Positions 30,204 to 40,093 of a stretch of DNA of 64,000 nucleotides are shown piece after piece; positions within the stretch are counted from its first letter, which is position 1; each line of letters starts with the position of its first letter. The DNA is from Marinobacter sediminum (GTDB taxonomy: Bacteria; Pseudomonadota; Gammaproteobacteria; Pseudomonadales; Oleiphilaceae), in the NCBI RefSeq assembly GCF_016820575.1, contig NZ_JAEMQH010000002.1:558001-622000 (forward strand), in the 5' to 3' direction. Made by a program: the position numbers and the translations under genes. The notes under the pieces were generated by a model. The model ran no database searches. It saw nothing but the letters and a program-made list of their open reading frames with translations, and was not told the origin of the DNA.

Positions 30204-31946
30204 ATGTTCAAGAATAATAAATATCCTCGAACCATGCTTCTGGGCGCCGCGATCGGTGCTGCGGCGCTTGGTTTGAGCTTTCAGGCCAGCGCCGATCAGT
30301 ATTCGGACGCCGCTGAAAAGTGGGTGAACGACTCTTTCAAGCGGTCGACGCTGACCAAAGAGCAGCAAATGGAGGAGATGAAGTGGTTCATCGAAGCCGC
30401 GAAGGAATTTCGTGGCATGGACATCAACGTAGTCTCTGAAACGATTGCTACACACGAGTATGAATCCAACGTTCTGGCCAAGGCGTTTTCTGAAATCACC
30501 GGCATCAACCTGACTCATACCCTGATTCAGGAAGGCGACGTGATCGAGAAGCTGCAGACCCAAATGCAGTCTGGCCGTAACATCTATGATGGCTGGGTGA
30601 ACGACTCAGACCTGATCGGTACACACTTCCGTTACGGAAAGGTGATGCCGGTTGAGGACATCATGAACGGTGAAGGCAAGGACCTGACCTTGCCAACGCT
30701 GGATCTTGAGGACTTCATCGGTCTCGAATTCACCACCGGTCCTGACGGTAAGCTCTACCAGCTGCCAGACCAGCAATTTGCCAACCTGTACTGGTTCCGC
30801 GCCGACTGGTTTGAGCGCGAAGACCTGAAGAAACAGTTCCAGGAAATTTACGGTTACGAGCTGGGTGTGCCGGTTAACTGGTCGGCCTACGAAGACATCG
30901 CCGAATTTTTCTCTGTCCACGTCAAAGAGATCGACGGCGAGAAAGTCTATGGTCACATGGACTACGGCAAGAAAGATCCGTCACTGGGCTGGCGTTTCAC
31001 CGACGCCTGGTTCTCCATGGCGGGTGCTGGCGACAAGGGCCTGCCCAATGGCCTGCCGGTTGATGAGTGGGGTATCCGGGTTGAGGAATGTCATCCGGTA
31101 GGATCCAGTGTCAGTCGTGGTGGTGCCACCAATGGACCGGCCGCGGTTTTTGCCACCACCAAGTACGTGGACTGGCTGCGTAAGTACGCGCCGCCTGAAG
31201 CGCAGGGCATGACCTTCTCCGAAGCTGGCCCGGTGCCTGCCCAGGGTGGCGTGGCTCAGCAGATTTTCTGGTACACCGCCTTCACAGCCAGCATGATCGA
31301 AGACGGCCTGCCGGTGGTCAACGAAGATGGCACGCCCAAGTGGCGGATGGCTCCGTCTCCTCGCGGACCCTACTGGGAAGAGGGCATGAAGCTGGGTTAT
31401 CAGGACGTGGGTTCCTGGACCTTCATGAAATCCACCCCGGAGAAGCGTCGTCTGGCCGCGTGGCTGTATGCACAGTTCACGGTGTCCAAGACTGTGTCAC
31501 TGGAAAAGACCATCGCGGGTCTGACGCCTATTCGTGAGTCTGACATCGAGTCTGAGGCGATGACGGAAATGGCGCCCAAGCTGGGCGGCCTGGTTGAGTT
31601 CTACCGCAGCCCGGCTCGGGTGCAGTGGTCGCCAACCGGTACCAACGTGCCTGACTATCCGAAGCTGGCGCAGCTGTGGTGGCAGTATATCGCCCAGGCC
31701 GCAAGCGGTGAGGCAACTCCCCAGAAAGCACTGGACGGACTGGCGCAGGCTCAGGATCGCGTAATGGAGCGCCTGGAGCGTGCCAGCGTAATGCCGAACT
31801 GTGGTCCGAAGCTGAACGAGGAGCGTGATCCGCAGTACTGGCTGGATCAGCCGGGCTCGCCGAAGGCCAAACTGGCCAACGAGAAGCCCCAGGGTAAGAC
31901 TGTTGCCTACGATGAGCTGTTGAAGACCTGGGAAGAAGCCCGCTAA
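30204..31946 (+). CDS. glpV: glycerol ABC transporter substrate-binding protein, GlpV type
   Basis: A 580-residue periplasmic binding protein, much longer than MalE-type proteins, as is usual for this group. The signal peptide ends at FQASA near residue 32. The family segments SETIATHEYESNVLAKAFSEITGI and GVAQQIFWYTAFTASM are present. The ATG at 30204 was chosen over a TTG two codons earlier; GAGG lies 6 bases upstream. A 184-base gap after glpU may hold an internal promoter that raises binding-protein output; TTTCGCAAACGAAC within it resembles a GlpR-type operator. It ends at a strong terminator. Confidence 0.88.
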   Translation: MFKNNKYPRTMLLGAAIGAAALGLSFQASADQYSDAAEKWVNDSFKRSTLTKEQQMEEMKWFIEAAKEFRGMDINVVSETIATHEYESNVLAKAFSEITGINLTHTLIQEGDVIEKLQTQMQSGRNIYDGWVNDSDLIGTHFRYGKVMPVEDIMNGEGKDLTLPTLDLEDFIGLEFTTGPDGKLYQLPDQQFANLYWFRADWFEREDLKKQFQEIYGYELGVPVNWSAYEDIAEFFSVHVKEIDGEKVYGHMDYGKKDPSLGWRFTDAWFSMAGAGDKGLPNGLPVDEWGIRVEECHPVGSSVSRGGATNGPAAVFATTKYVDWLRKYAPPEAQGMTFSEAGPVPAQGGVAQQIFWYTAFTASMIEDGLPVVNEDGTPKWRMAPSPRGPYWEEGMKLGYQDVGSWTFMKSTPEKRRLAAWLYAQFTVSKTVSLEKTIAGLTPIRESDIESEAMTEMAPKLGGLVEFYRSPARVQWSPTGTNVPDYPKLAQLWWQYIAQAASGEATPQKALDGLAQAQDRVMERLERASVMPNCGPKLNEERDPQYWLDQPGSPKAKLANEKPQGKTVAYDELLKTWEEAR

Positions 31947-31966
31947 ACGCGGTATTCGTTACCAGA

Positions 31967-32004
31967 AAAAAGCCCGGCCCACTGTAAAGTGGCCGGGCTT
32001 TTTT
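31967..32004. terminator. bidirectional terminator after glpV
   Basis: AAAAAAGCCCGGCC and GGCCGGGCTTTTTT form a 14-bp stem around a 10-base loop that can itself pair. It serves glpV and the convergent aldo/keto reductase gene. Confidence 0.93.
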
Positions 32005-32035
32005 GTGTCGGCAATTGACGCCGTTGTGTTGCCCG

Positions 32036-32917
32036 TCAGGCCACGCGATGGCCGCGGACGGCCTCCAGCAGTGCAAACCAGAGCGACCTTGGCAGCACGC
32101 TCTGGGCGCCGGCCTGGGCTGCCCGAATGCGAGATTCGCGCATAGACCCCAGAACCGGGATCGGCGAACCTGGCAGTTGCCGCAGCCAGGCAATGGCCAA
32201 GCCGGTTTCGCACAGGCCGGTTTCCTCTTTCGCTGCCTCCAGCAGTTCCTGCGGAAGGGCATTGGCCAGTGCGCCGCCGCCCAGCGGTGACCATGCCAGC
32301 CAGCGCAGTTCATCTTTCAGATGCGCCTCCATGGTGCCGTCGAACAACGCCTTGGTATGGCTCAGCGACAGCTCGCTCTGGTTGCACACCAGCGGCAGTT
32401 TGCAGTTGTGCTGGAGCCAGCGCCACTGCTCCGGCAGGAAGTTGGATACACCGATTTGCCGGATTTTGCCCGCCTCGACCGCTCTTTCCAGCGCCGCCAT
32501 GGTGGCATCTGCCTGCATCAGCGGATCCGGCCTATGAATCAGGAAAGTATCGATTTGCTCCACCTGCAGACGCGTCAGAGCGCGATCAATGGCATTGGCA
32601 ATGTAGCCTGCCTCCGCGCGGTAGTGCTTCGTCTTCCACCGACTTTCGTCCTGATGCCCATGAACGATGCCGGTTTTGGTGATGATCCGCACCTTCTGGC
32701 GCAGGCTCGGATCGGCGGCCAGCGCCTCGCCGAAAATCCGCTCACACTCGGTATCGCCATAAATGTCAGCGTGGTCGAACACGTTCAGGCCCTGGTCCAG
32801 CCTCGCGTTGATCCAGTTGGCGAGGTTGGCGGGGTTGGTCAGCTCGGTGTGATCATGCAGCCGCATCATGCCGAGGATCAGTGGCGTATGAGCCAGATAA
32901 TCGGTTGAGTCTGTCAT
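32036..32917 (-). CDS. aldo/keto reductase, YdhF-like
   Basis: A 293-residue NADPH-type TIM-barrel oxidoreductase. The catalytic tetrad is visible as Asp and Tyr in NVFDHADIYGD, Lys in IITKTG, and His in FLIHRPD. The cofactor-binding end includes PVLGSMRESRI. It resembles the E. coli YdhF group. Substrate is unknown. It lies 5 bases downstream of the alpha-amylase gene on the same strand and is probably co-transcribed, which hints at a role in sugar metabolism, but this is not shown. Confidence 0.82.
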   Translation of the reverse strand: MTDSTDYLAHTPLILGMMRLHDHTELTNPANLANWINARLDQGLNVFDHADIYGDTECERIFGEALAADPSLRQKVRIITKTGIVHGHQDESRWKTKHYRAEAGYIANAIDRALTRLQVEQIDTFLIHRPDPLMQADATMAALERAVEAGKIRQIGVSNFLPEQWRWLQHNCKLPLVCNQSELSLSHTKALFDGTMEAHLKDELRWLAWSPLGGGALANALPQELLEAAKEETGLCETGLAIAWLRQLPGSPIPVLGSMRESRIRAAQAGAQSVLPRSLWFALLEAVRGHRVA

Positions 32918-32922
32918 CAGTG

Positions 32923-34647
32923 CTATTTCCTTGCGAAGGCGACGATGATTCGGTCGTCCCCGTGGGTTCTTGAGAAGGTGTAGGGTTGCTGGCTGATCAG
33001 CTTGTGAGTACCGGCGCCAACAGCGGGGTGGCGGTCCCTGAATTGTCCGAGGGCCTGCCAGTGACCCAGGATGTTTGCTGTCTCTGGCTGCTCAAGGTCG
33101 GCCCAGTTCATGTCCGACCGGGTGCCCTGGTGCGGGTCCGAGCCCGTTGCTCCGAAAGGGCGTCCGGTCTCGTCACCGTAGAAAATCTGTACCGCACCAG
33201 GTGTCAGCAACAGAGCCGCGGCAGCCCGTTTCTGCAACACCGGATCATCGCCTGCAATGCGGCTGAACAGGTTGGTGTCATGGGATGAGATGTAGCTCAA
33301 CACGTTGAACGGAGTCTCGCCATGCATTCTGCTGGCGTAGTCCTGATAGACCGATTCCATGGCGGCCAGGCACTTGGCGCCGGCTCTGGCCTCTTCTTGT
33401 AGGTCGAAGTTAATCACGGCATCGAAGCCAGCGTCAAAGTAGCCACTGCGGCGAACCGAGTGCGGGAACACTTCGGCCACCATCCAGAACTCCTCGGCGG
33501 GCAGGGCGGCATCCGGGTTGGCCGCCCGGTAATCGTTCAGCGCCTGCTGGGCCTGTTGCTTGAGTTCGTTCCAGGCCTCGGGTTCAACATGCTTGGCAGT
33601 GTCGACTCGGAACCCGTCTACGCCAAAGTCTCTAACCCAGCTGGTCAGCCAGCTGACGAGGTAGTCACGCACAGTAGCGTCAGCCATGGCTTCGGCCCGG
33701 GATGACGACTTGTTTTGCAGGAATAGTGGCAGGTTCACGGCCTGGTCGGACTCGGTTTTGAAATCGGGCAGGAACGCGAGGGAGCCGCGCTGGGCATCAA
33801 TCGAGGCGTTCGGCGGGGTGTCATAGTCGGCGATACCGGCTCTGACCCAGTCCTTACCCCACCAGTGGCGCCAGTCGCTGTGGTCGTAATCGATGAAGGC
33901 ATGGTAGGCGTGGTTGTTCTCCCAGGACTCAGGCTGCCATTGGCCCCATTGGTCAGGCAAATGCTTCTCGAAGCCGTTATACAGTGAGCCAAAACCGAAC
34001 GTTTGCATGTCCTGCAGGGTGCTGTAGCCGGGGTGGTTCATCACCACGTCCATGACCACGCGGATGTCCCGCTTGTGGGCCTCGTCGACCAGCGTGCGAA
34101 ATTCTTCCCGGGTGCCAAAGTTGGCGTCGGGCACGGTGAAATCGAGGGCGTAGTAGCCGTGGTAGCCATAATGGCGGAAATCGCCCCGGTCGCCGCCGTG
34201 GAAGGTGCCAATCTCGTCTTTGCCGTCGCGCTGGCGGCCGTAATTCAGATCGTTATCCGTGCGGCCATTGGCAAAACGGTCTGTTACCGCGAAATAGACA
34301 GTGGCACCTGCCCATTTGAACTGGCCAATGCTATCTTCTGCCGGCTCCAACAAAACCAGGCCTTCAGCCCCGTCTGCCGGCTTCAGGGTGACCTGGCCAT
34401 TCTGAACCCTGGCCATACGGCCGCTGTAAAAGTCGCGAACCTGCTCGCCCTCGGCAAAGGTGTTACCGACCGGGATACTGATCTCGCTGGTACTGGCCTC
34501 GCAGAACATGTCTGTCGGGACGGCACCTGGCGGACCTGCCACAGCTGCGGCGTGGGGGCGCTGCGAATAATCGGTCGCACAGCCGGTGATCAGCAGCGCA
34601 GCGGCCATGCCGGTCGAGAAAGACAGTGGGGTGACGCAGGGTTTCAT
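32923..34647 (-). CDS. alpha-amylase lipoprotein, GH13
   Basis: A 574-residue glycoside hydrolase. The lipobox LITGC places the lipidated Cys at residue 23, so it should be membrane-anchored in the envelope. Catalytic residues are Asp349 in DGFRVDTAK, a Glu in WMVAEVFP and Asp in SSHDTN. A domain before the barrel (AEGLVLLEPAEDSIGQFKWAGATVYFAVTDRF begins the barrel entry) is short. It is closer to MalS-type periplasmic amylases than to cytoplasmic ones. It would shorten maltodextrins for the MalEFGK importer. The ATG at 34647 has a GGAG site; a frame to 34689 was rejected. It is divergent from malE. Confidence 0.88.
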   Translation of the reverse strand: MKPCVTPLSFSTGMAAALLITGCATDYSQRPHAAAVAGPPGAVPTDMFCEASTSEISIPVGNTFAEGEQVRDFYSGRMARVQNGQVTLKPADGAEGLVLLEPAEDSIGQFKWAGATVYFAVTDRFANGRTDNDLNYGRQRDGKDEIGTFHGGDRGDFRHYGYHGYYALDFTVPDANFGTREEFRTLVDEAHKRDIRVVMDVVMNHPGYSTLQDMQTFGFGSLYNGFEKHLPDQWGQWQPESWENNHAYHAFIDYDHSDWRHWWGKDWVRAGIADYDTPPNASIDAQRGSLAFLPDFKTESDQAVNLPLFLQNKSSSRAEAMADATVRDYLVSWLTSWVRDFGVDGFRVDTAKHVEPEAWNELKQQAQQALNDYRAANPDAALPAEEFWMVAEVFPHSVRRSGYFDAGFDAVINFDLQEEARAGAKCLAAMESVYQDYASRMHGETPFNVLSYISSHDTNLFSRIAGDDPVLQKRAAAALLLTPGAVQIFYGDETGRPFGATGSDPHQGTRSDMNWADLEQPETANILGHWQALGQFRDRHPAVGAGTHKLISQQPYTFSRTHGDDRIIVAFARK

Positions 34648-34727
34648 GGTGTCAGCTCCGGTCGGGATGATGGTTTTAGTGCATGACATGAAAGCAGAGT
34701 CGGAACCGGGGTGGTAGACGGAGATCT

Positions 34728-34757
34728 CTACGCCTTTCTACTCCCCCACGCTACGCC
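34728..34757 (-). promoter_or_regulatory. three-block mal element, copy 1
   Basis: On the minus strand the blocks are GGCGTAG, 3 bases, GGGGGAG, 6 bases, GGCGTAG. The same blocks at the same spacing occur at 44859-44888. It lies between the amylase gene (80 bases away) and malE (154 bases away). MalT boxes of enteric bacteria (GGGGAKGAGG) resemble the middle block. No regulator gene for it is in the window. Confidence 0.7.
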
Positions 34758-34911
34758 TCGGGGAATGAAATAAGGGGGGATGCTTATTTCACCCGGTTGC
34801 AACACAGTGCAAAGACTCGCAAAAGCGTGATTTGCGTTCAGCCCGGCCCCGACAACCTCTAAAACGGCCGGAAAACAAGAATAAGGTAAGAACAAACAGA
34901 GGAAACACCTG

Positions 34912-36111
<1,200 letters not shown>

Positions 36112-36226
36112 TACCGGTGGGCCGTTCGGGCAGCAGGGACCGCTGCCCGTAACCGCACGAGTACACCCATGGACGACAATCTGCCACCGCCCCCCTGAAA
36201 CGGTGGCAACCTACGGGCTGACTACA

Positions 36227-37768
36227 ATGATAACGGAAACCCTGTCCTCCCCCGGAATCGAAAGCAGATACTTCATGTTTCGAGCATTTTTGAAGTGGGG
36301 CGCCCTTGCCACCTTGGTTGGCATGTCGCTCTACCTGATCCTGGCCTTGTACGCCCAGCGCGAGTTCGTATTCGCCATGCTGTTCTTGGTGCTTACAGCC
36401 TCTGCGGTGATGGTGTTCTTCAACCGCAAACTCTACGCGCACCGGTATATCTTTCCGGCGATCGCCGGCATGGGCCTGTTCGTAATCTTCCCGCTGATGT
36501 ACACCATTGGCATTGGTTTCACCAACTACAGTGCCAGTAACCTGCTAAGTTTTGGACAAGTACAGGAAAACCTGCTGAGCCGAACCTACCAGTCCGAAGC
36601 GGTTCGCTATGACTACGAGCTCTTCAAGACCAATGCCGGTTACATCGTTCACCTGAAGGGCAAACACCAGAATCTGACCTCGGCACCCATGGAGCTGGAG
36701 GCCGGCGAAACTACAGCGCCGGTGCTGCCGCTGTCGGGCCAGCCCCGAGGCGAGGCTCTGGGCATTCGCGACATCATTCAGCTGCGTGAGTTGCTGGCGC
36801 AGGTCACTTTGATCACCGAAGACGGGCGTGAACTCAGTCGGGCCAGCTTGCGCTCCTTCGCGGCGATTCATCCACAATTCAGTCAGCACGACAATGGCAG
36901 CCTGACAGACAATCAAAGCGGAACAACCTATTTCCCGGATCACGAGACCGGTTTTTACCGCAGTGCCGATGGCGAGACCCTGTCGCCAGGCTGGACCGTC
37001 AATATCGGGTGGGACAATTACCTCAAGGTGGTCAGCGATCCGACCATCCGTGGTCCTTTTTTCCAGATCTTTGTCTGGACTCTGTCCTTTGCCGTAGCCA
37101 CCGTGATCTTCACACTGGCGCTAGGCCTGCTGCTGGCGAACCTGCTGCAGTGGGACCAGATCCGGGGCAAAGGCTTCTACCGCACCATGCTGATCCTGCC
37201 GTACGCGGTACCGGCGTTCATTTCGATCCTGGTGTTCAAGGGTCTGTTCAACCAGAACTTTGGTGAAATCAATCTGGTACTGGAAGGCCTGTTCGGGTTG
37301 CGCCCGGACTGGTTCAGCGATCCGGCACTGGCGCGAACCATGATCCTGACTGTGAATACCTGGCTCGGCTACCCCTACATGATGCTGCTGTGCATGGGGC
37401 TGTTGCAGGCCATCCCCAGGGATCTGTACGAGGCCTCCGCGATGGATGGCGCCGGCCCAATTAGCAATCTGTTCAACATCACGTTGCCGTTGATCATCAA
37501 GCCGTTGATGCCTCTGCTGATTGCCAGTTTTGCATTCAACTTCAATAACTTTGTCCTGATCGCATTGCTGACCGGTGGGGCACCCGACATTATTGGTGCA
37601 AGCACGCCGGCCGGAACCACCGACCTGCTTGTGAGCTACACCTATCGGATTGCGTTCCAGGATTCCGGACAGAACTTTGGTCTGGCTGCCGCCATTGCCA
37701 CTGCCATCTTCCTGGTGGTGGGCGCGCTGTCGCTGGTCAATCTTAAACTGTCCAAGATCAAGGTATAG
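36227..37768 (+). CDS. malF: maltose transporter permease MalF
   Basis: A 513-residue inner-membrane permease that includes the large periplasmic loop typical of E. coli MalF (514 residues) between the third and fourth helices, at about 95-260. The coupling loop YEASAMDGAGPISNLFNITLP is near residue 405. NTWLGYPYMMLLCMGLLQAIP is nearly the E. coli sequence. Start choice is uncertain: ATG 36227 gives the family length, but GTG 36203 and ATG 36275 are in frame and no ribosome-binding site is strong. It lies 115 bases after malE. Confidence 0.94.
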   Translation: MITETLSSPGIESRYFMFRAFLKWGALATLVGMSLYLILALYAQREFVFAMLFLVLTASAVMVFFNRKLYAHRYIFPAIAGMGLFVIFPLMYTIGIGFTNYSASNLLSFGQVQENLLSRTYQSEAVRYDYELFKTNAGYIVHLKGKHQNLTSAPMELEAGETTAPVLPLSGQPRGEALGIRDIIQLRELLAQVTLITEDGRELSRASLRSFAAIHPQFSQHDNGSLTDNQSGTTYFPDHETGFYRSADGETLSPGWTVNIGWDNYLKVVSDPTIRGPFFQIFVWTLSFAVATVIFTLALGLLLANLLQWDQIRGKGFYRTMLILPYAVPAFISILVFKGLFNQNFGEINLVLEGLFGLRPDWFSDPALARTMILTVNTWLGYPYMMLLCMGLLQAIPRDLYEASAMDGAGPISNLFNITLPLIIKPLMPLLIASFAFNFNNFVLIALLTGGAPDIIGASTPAGTTDLLVSYTYRIAFQDSGQNFGLAAAIATAIFLVVGALSLVNLKLSKIKV

Positions 37769-37777
37769 GAGCTTCCC

Positions 37778-38668
37778 ATGGCGATGGTTCAACCCCGCTC
37801 AACCAAGTATCGCGTGCTGGCTTCTCATCTTGGCATGCTGGCCTTCATCGCGATCGTTCTGTTCCCGCTGCTGATGGTGATTTCCATCTCCTTCCGCAGT
37901 GGTAACTTTGCCTCGGGCAGCCTGCTGCCCGAAAACCCCTCCCTGGAGCACTGGTACTTGGCGCTTGGCCTGCCGTATACCGGCGAAGACGGCATCACCA
38001 CCCAGCCACCGTTCCCGGTGTTGCTGTGGTTGTGGAACTCAATCAAAGTGGCCGTGGTGTCATCGGTGCTGATCTTGGCGCTGTCCACCACCAGTGCCTA
38101 TGCCTTCGCGCGCATGCGCTTCGCCGGCAAAGGCGCGGTGCTGAAATCCATGCTGATCTTCCAGATGTTCCCGCCGGTGCTGTCGCTGGTGGCGTTGTAC
38201 GCGTTGTTTGACCAGATTGGCAACCACGTCAGCTGGCTCGGCCTGAACACCCACGGCGCGGTAATCGTCGCGTCCCTGGGCGGCATGGCGCTGCACATCT
38301 GGACCATCAAGGGCTATTTCGACTCCATCGATCGGTCCCTGGAAGAGGCTGCCATTGTTGATGGTGCCACTACCTGGCAGGCATTCCGCTACATCCTGCT
38401 GCCGCTGTCGGTGCCGATTCTGGTGGTGGTGTTCATCCTGGCCTTTATCATGACCATCATGGAATACCCCATGGCCTCGGTGCTGCTGGTGGACACCGAT
38501 AAGCTGACACTGGCCGTGGGGGCGCAACAGTACCTGTACGAGCAGAACTACCTGTGGGGCGATTTTGCCGCCGCGGCGGTGCTCTCGGGGCTGCCGATCA
38601 CCATCATCTTCCTGTACTGCCAGAAGTGGATCGTCGGCGGCCTGACGGCCGGCGGGGTGAAGGGCTGA
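37778..38668 (+). CDS. malG: maltose transporter permease MalG
   Basis: A 296-residue inner-membrane permease, the same length as E. coli MalG and very similar to it from the first residues (MAMVQPRS) to the last (GLTAGGVKG). The coupling loop [24 protein letters not shown] lies near residue 190. It follows malF by 9 bases with an AGGAG site. With MalF it forms the channel on which MalK docks; malK is on the other strand 3 kb away. Confidence 0.96.
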   Translation: MAMVQPRSTKYRVLASHLGMLAFIAIVLFPLLMVISISFRSGNFASGSLLPENPSLEHWYLALGLPYTGEDGITTQPPFPVLLWLWNSIKVAVVSSVLILALSTTSAYAFARMRFAGKGAVLKSMLIFQMFPPVLSLVALYALFDQIGNHVSWLGLNTHGAVIVASLGGMALHIWTIKGYFDSIDRSLEEAAIVDGATTWQAFRYILLPLSVPILVVVFILAFIMTIMEYPMASVLLVDTDKLTLAVGAQQYLYEQNYLWGDFAAAAVLSGLPITIIFLYCQKWIVGGLTAGGVKG

Positions 38669-38712
38669 GCCGCCAAGGCCGGCCCTCACGTTCGATCCAG
38701 AATCCTCCTAGG

Positions 38713-38734
38713 CCGGGCGGAAGATTCCGCCCGG
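38713..38734. repeat. hairpin downstream of malG
   Basis: CCGGGCGGAA and TTCCGCCCGG form a perfect 10-bp inverted repeat with a 2-base centre. No T tract follows. It may protect or end the malEFG transcript together with the terminator 44 bases later. Confidence 0.5.
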
Positions 38735-38777
38735 TCTCTCCGCGACAACGGCGTCTTCCAGAGTGATTTTTCGCGAC

Positions 38778-38816
38778 CCGGTCAGATTTATCCCCCCCAC
38801 TGACCGGGCTTTTTTC
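38778..38816 (+). terminator. terminator after malEFG
   Basis: CCCGGTCAG and CTGACCGGG pair across 14 bases and are followed by C and six T residues. Confidence 0.82.
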
Positions 38817-39080
38817 TTCCTTCAGAGAGTTTGTCATCATACTGTGGCCGAAGCAGCCAGGTTTTGGCGGCGTGAGCTGTAAGTTTTGGCCGCCCCTCAG
38901 TCCTCTCATAAACAAAGGTGAACATTTCAAAGGAAGCTTGATTGGTCTCCACATGCCATAATAAAAACAATCGAAACCTGTGCGACCGAAGCAAATCCAG
39001 TTGCGACTATTGAGGTCCTGGAAATGGGCAAGGCGAATTGTGGAGCGCCGCTAAAATTGATTTTTAACCAAGGCTTTAGA
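38817..39080. other. AT-rich interval before the solute-binding-like gene
   Basis: No gene is seen here. The composition falls from about 60 percent GC to well below 50 percent. TTGATT and TAATAA boxes near 38938-38964 are a poor promoter candidate because their spacing is only 15 bases. Confidence 0.4.
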
Positions 39081-39797
39081 ATGATTCCACGTGCATTTGT
39101 AGCCAGTTTATTTTTTTTATTAACTGGAGAAGGGTTAGCACAGGAGCGAACAATAACGTTTGTCGCAGATTACTGGTGTCCGTTCAATTGTAGTGACCAC
39201 CCGAAAGGCCGCGGCTTATTGGTTGAAAGGGCGGCAACCGCGCTAGAGCTGGAAGGCTATGAGGTTAGTTATTCGGAGATACCTTGGAGTCGGGCAATAA
39301 ACGACGTTGGTGTCGGTCGTTACGACGCCATTGTTGGTGCAGGGCCTGACGAAACGCCAAATTTTCATTATGCTCGCAAACCGCTTCAAACTGCTCTCCA
39401 TAGCGCCTTCACGTTGCCCAACAAGGATTGGAAATATCAGGGTCTTGAATCGTTGGAAGAGGTTCGCATTGGGGTTATCCAAGACTACTCGTATGGTGGA
39501 CTTTATGAGGATTACATTGAGGGTAATCGGGATGATGAATCTCGCGTGGTTATTCTCAGGGGTAATCGAGCTTTGGGGAGACTGGTAAAAATGCTTCATC
39601 TTGGCCGCCTTGATGTCATTATAGCCGAAAAGGAAGTCCTGAATTATCACTTTCAATCGAGAAACCAGGACAACCCATTGCGTTACGCGGGATTAGTCAA
39701 CTCGGAGCCTCTATATGTAGCGTTTTCGCCGGCAATCAAGGATGGCGCAGAGTTGGCGAAAGCCCTTGAGCGAGGCTTGGCGAAGATGAACAAGTGA
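39081..39797 (+). CDS. periplasmic solute-binding-like protein, SBP_bac_3 fold
   Basis: A 238-residue exported protein. The signal peptide MIPRAFVASLFFLLTGEGLA is followed by a mature chain beginning QERTITFVADYWCPFNC. Segments such as GLLVERAATALELEGYEV, GRYDAIVGA and VRIGVIQDYSYG fit the small amino-acid-type periplasmic binding fold. There is no permease or ATPase next to it, as in many stand-alone marine proteins of this type, so transport is not implied. The ATG at 39081 gives a signal peptide; a frame from 39024 was rejected. GC content is clearly lower than that of its neighbours, which suggests recent transfer. Confidence 0.7.
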   Translation: MIPRAFVASLFFLLTGEGLAQERTITFVADYWCPFNCSDHPKGRGLLVERAATALELEGYEVSYSEIPWSRAINDVGVGRYDAIVGAGPDETPNFHYARKPLQTALHSAFTLPNKDWKYQGLESLEEVRIGVIQDYSYGGLYEDYIEGNRDDESRVVILRGNRALGRLVKMLHLGRLDVIIAEKEVLNYHFQSRNQDNPLRYAGLVNSEPLYVAFSPAIKDGAELAKALERGLAKMNK

Positions 39798-40093
39798 TTT
39801 TGAATTCGTAAATGAATAATTTTAATCAAAACCTCTAGGAAACTTTTAGGGCAAGCATATGGAACGCCCTTCGATGCAAAGAGTCGATAAAAACCAAGAC
39901 CTGGCAGTCAGGTTATATACGGCACCTTGTTTCTGTAAGCTGGGTTTGAACATATAGGCAAAGCATACCTTCGCCTCAACGGATACCTAACCTAAGTGTT
40001 CGCTTTGCGACCCTTGTCATACTCAGACCTCTTTGATCAGGTCACTTCGTCTGTTTATCCGCTCATCATCAAACTCACGCTTCAGGAGCCCCT
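39798..40093. other. AT-rich interval without a gene
   Basis: About 300 bases of low-GC sequence between the solute-binding-like gene and selO. No tRNA, no repeat and no convincing promoter was found. It is probably part of the same acquired segment. Confidence 0.4.

Noticed and set aside
34797..34812. Inverted repeat TTGCA-N6-TGCAA before malE as a LacI-type operator
   Set aside because: The arms are only 5 bp, the centre lacks the CG typical of LacI-family sites, and no such regulator is nearby.
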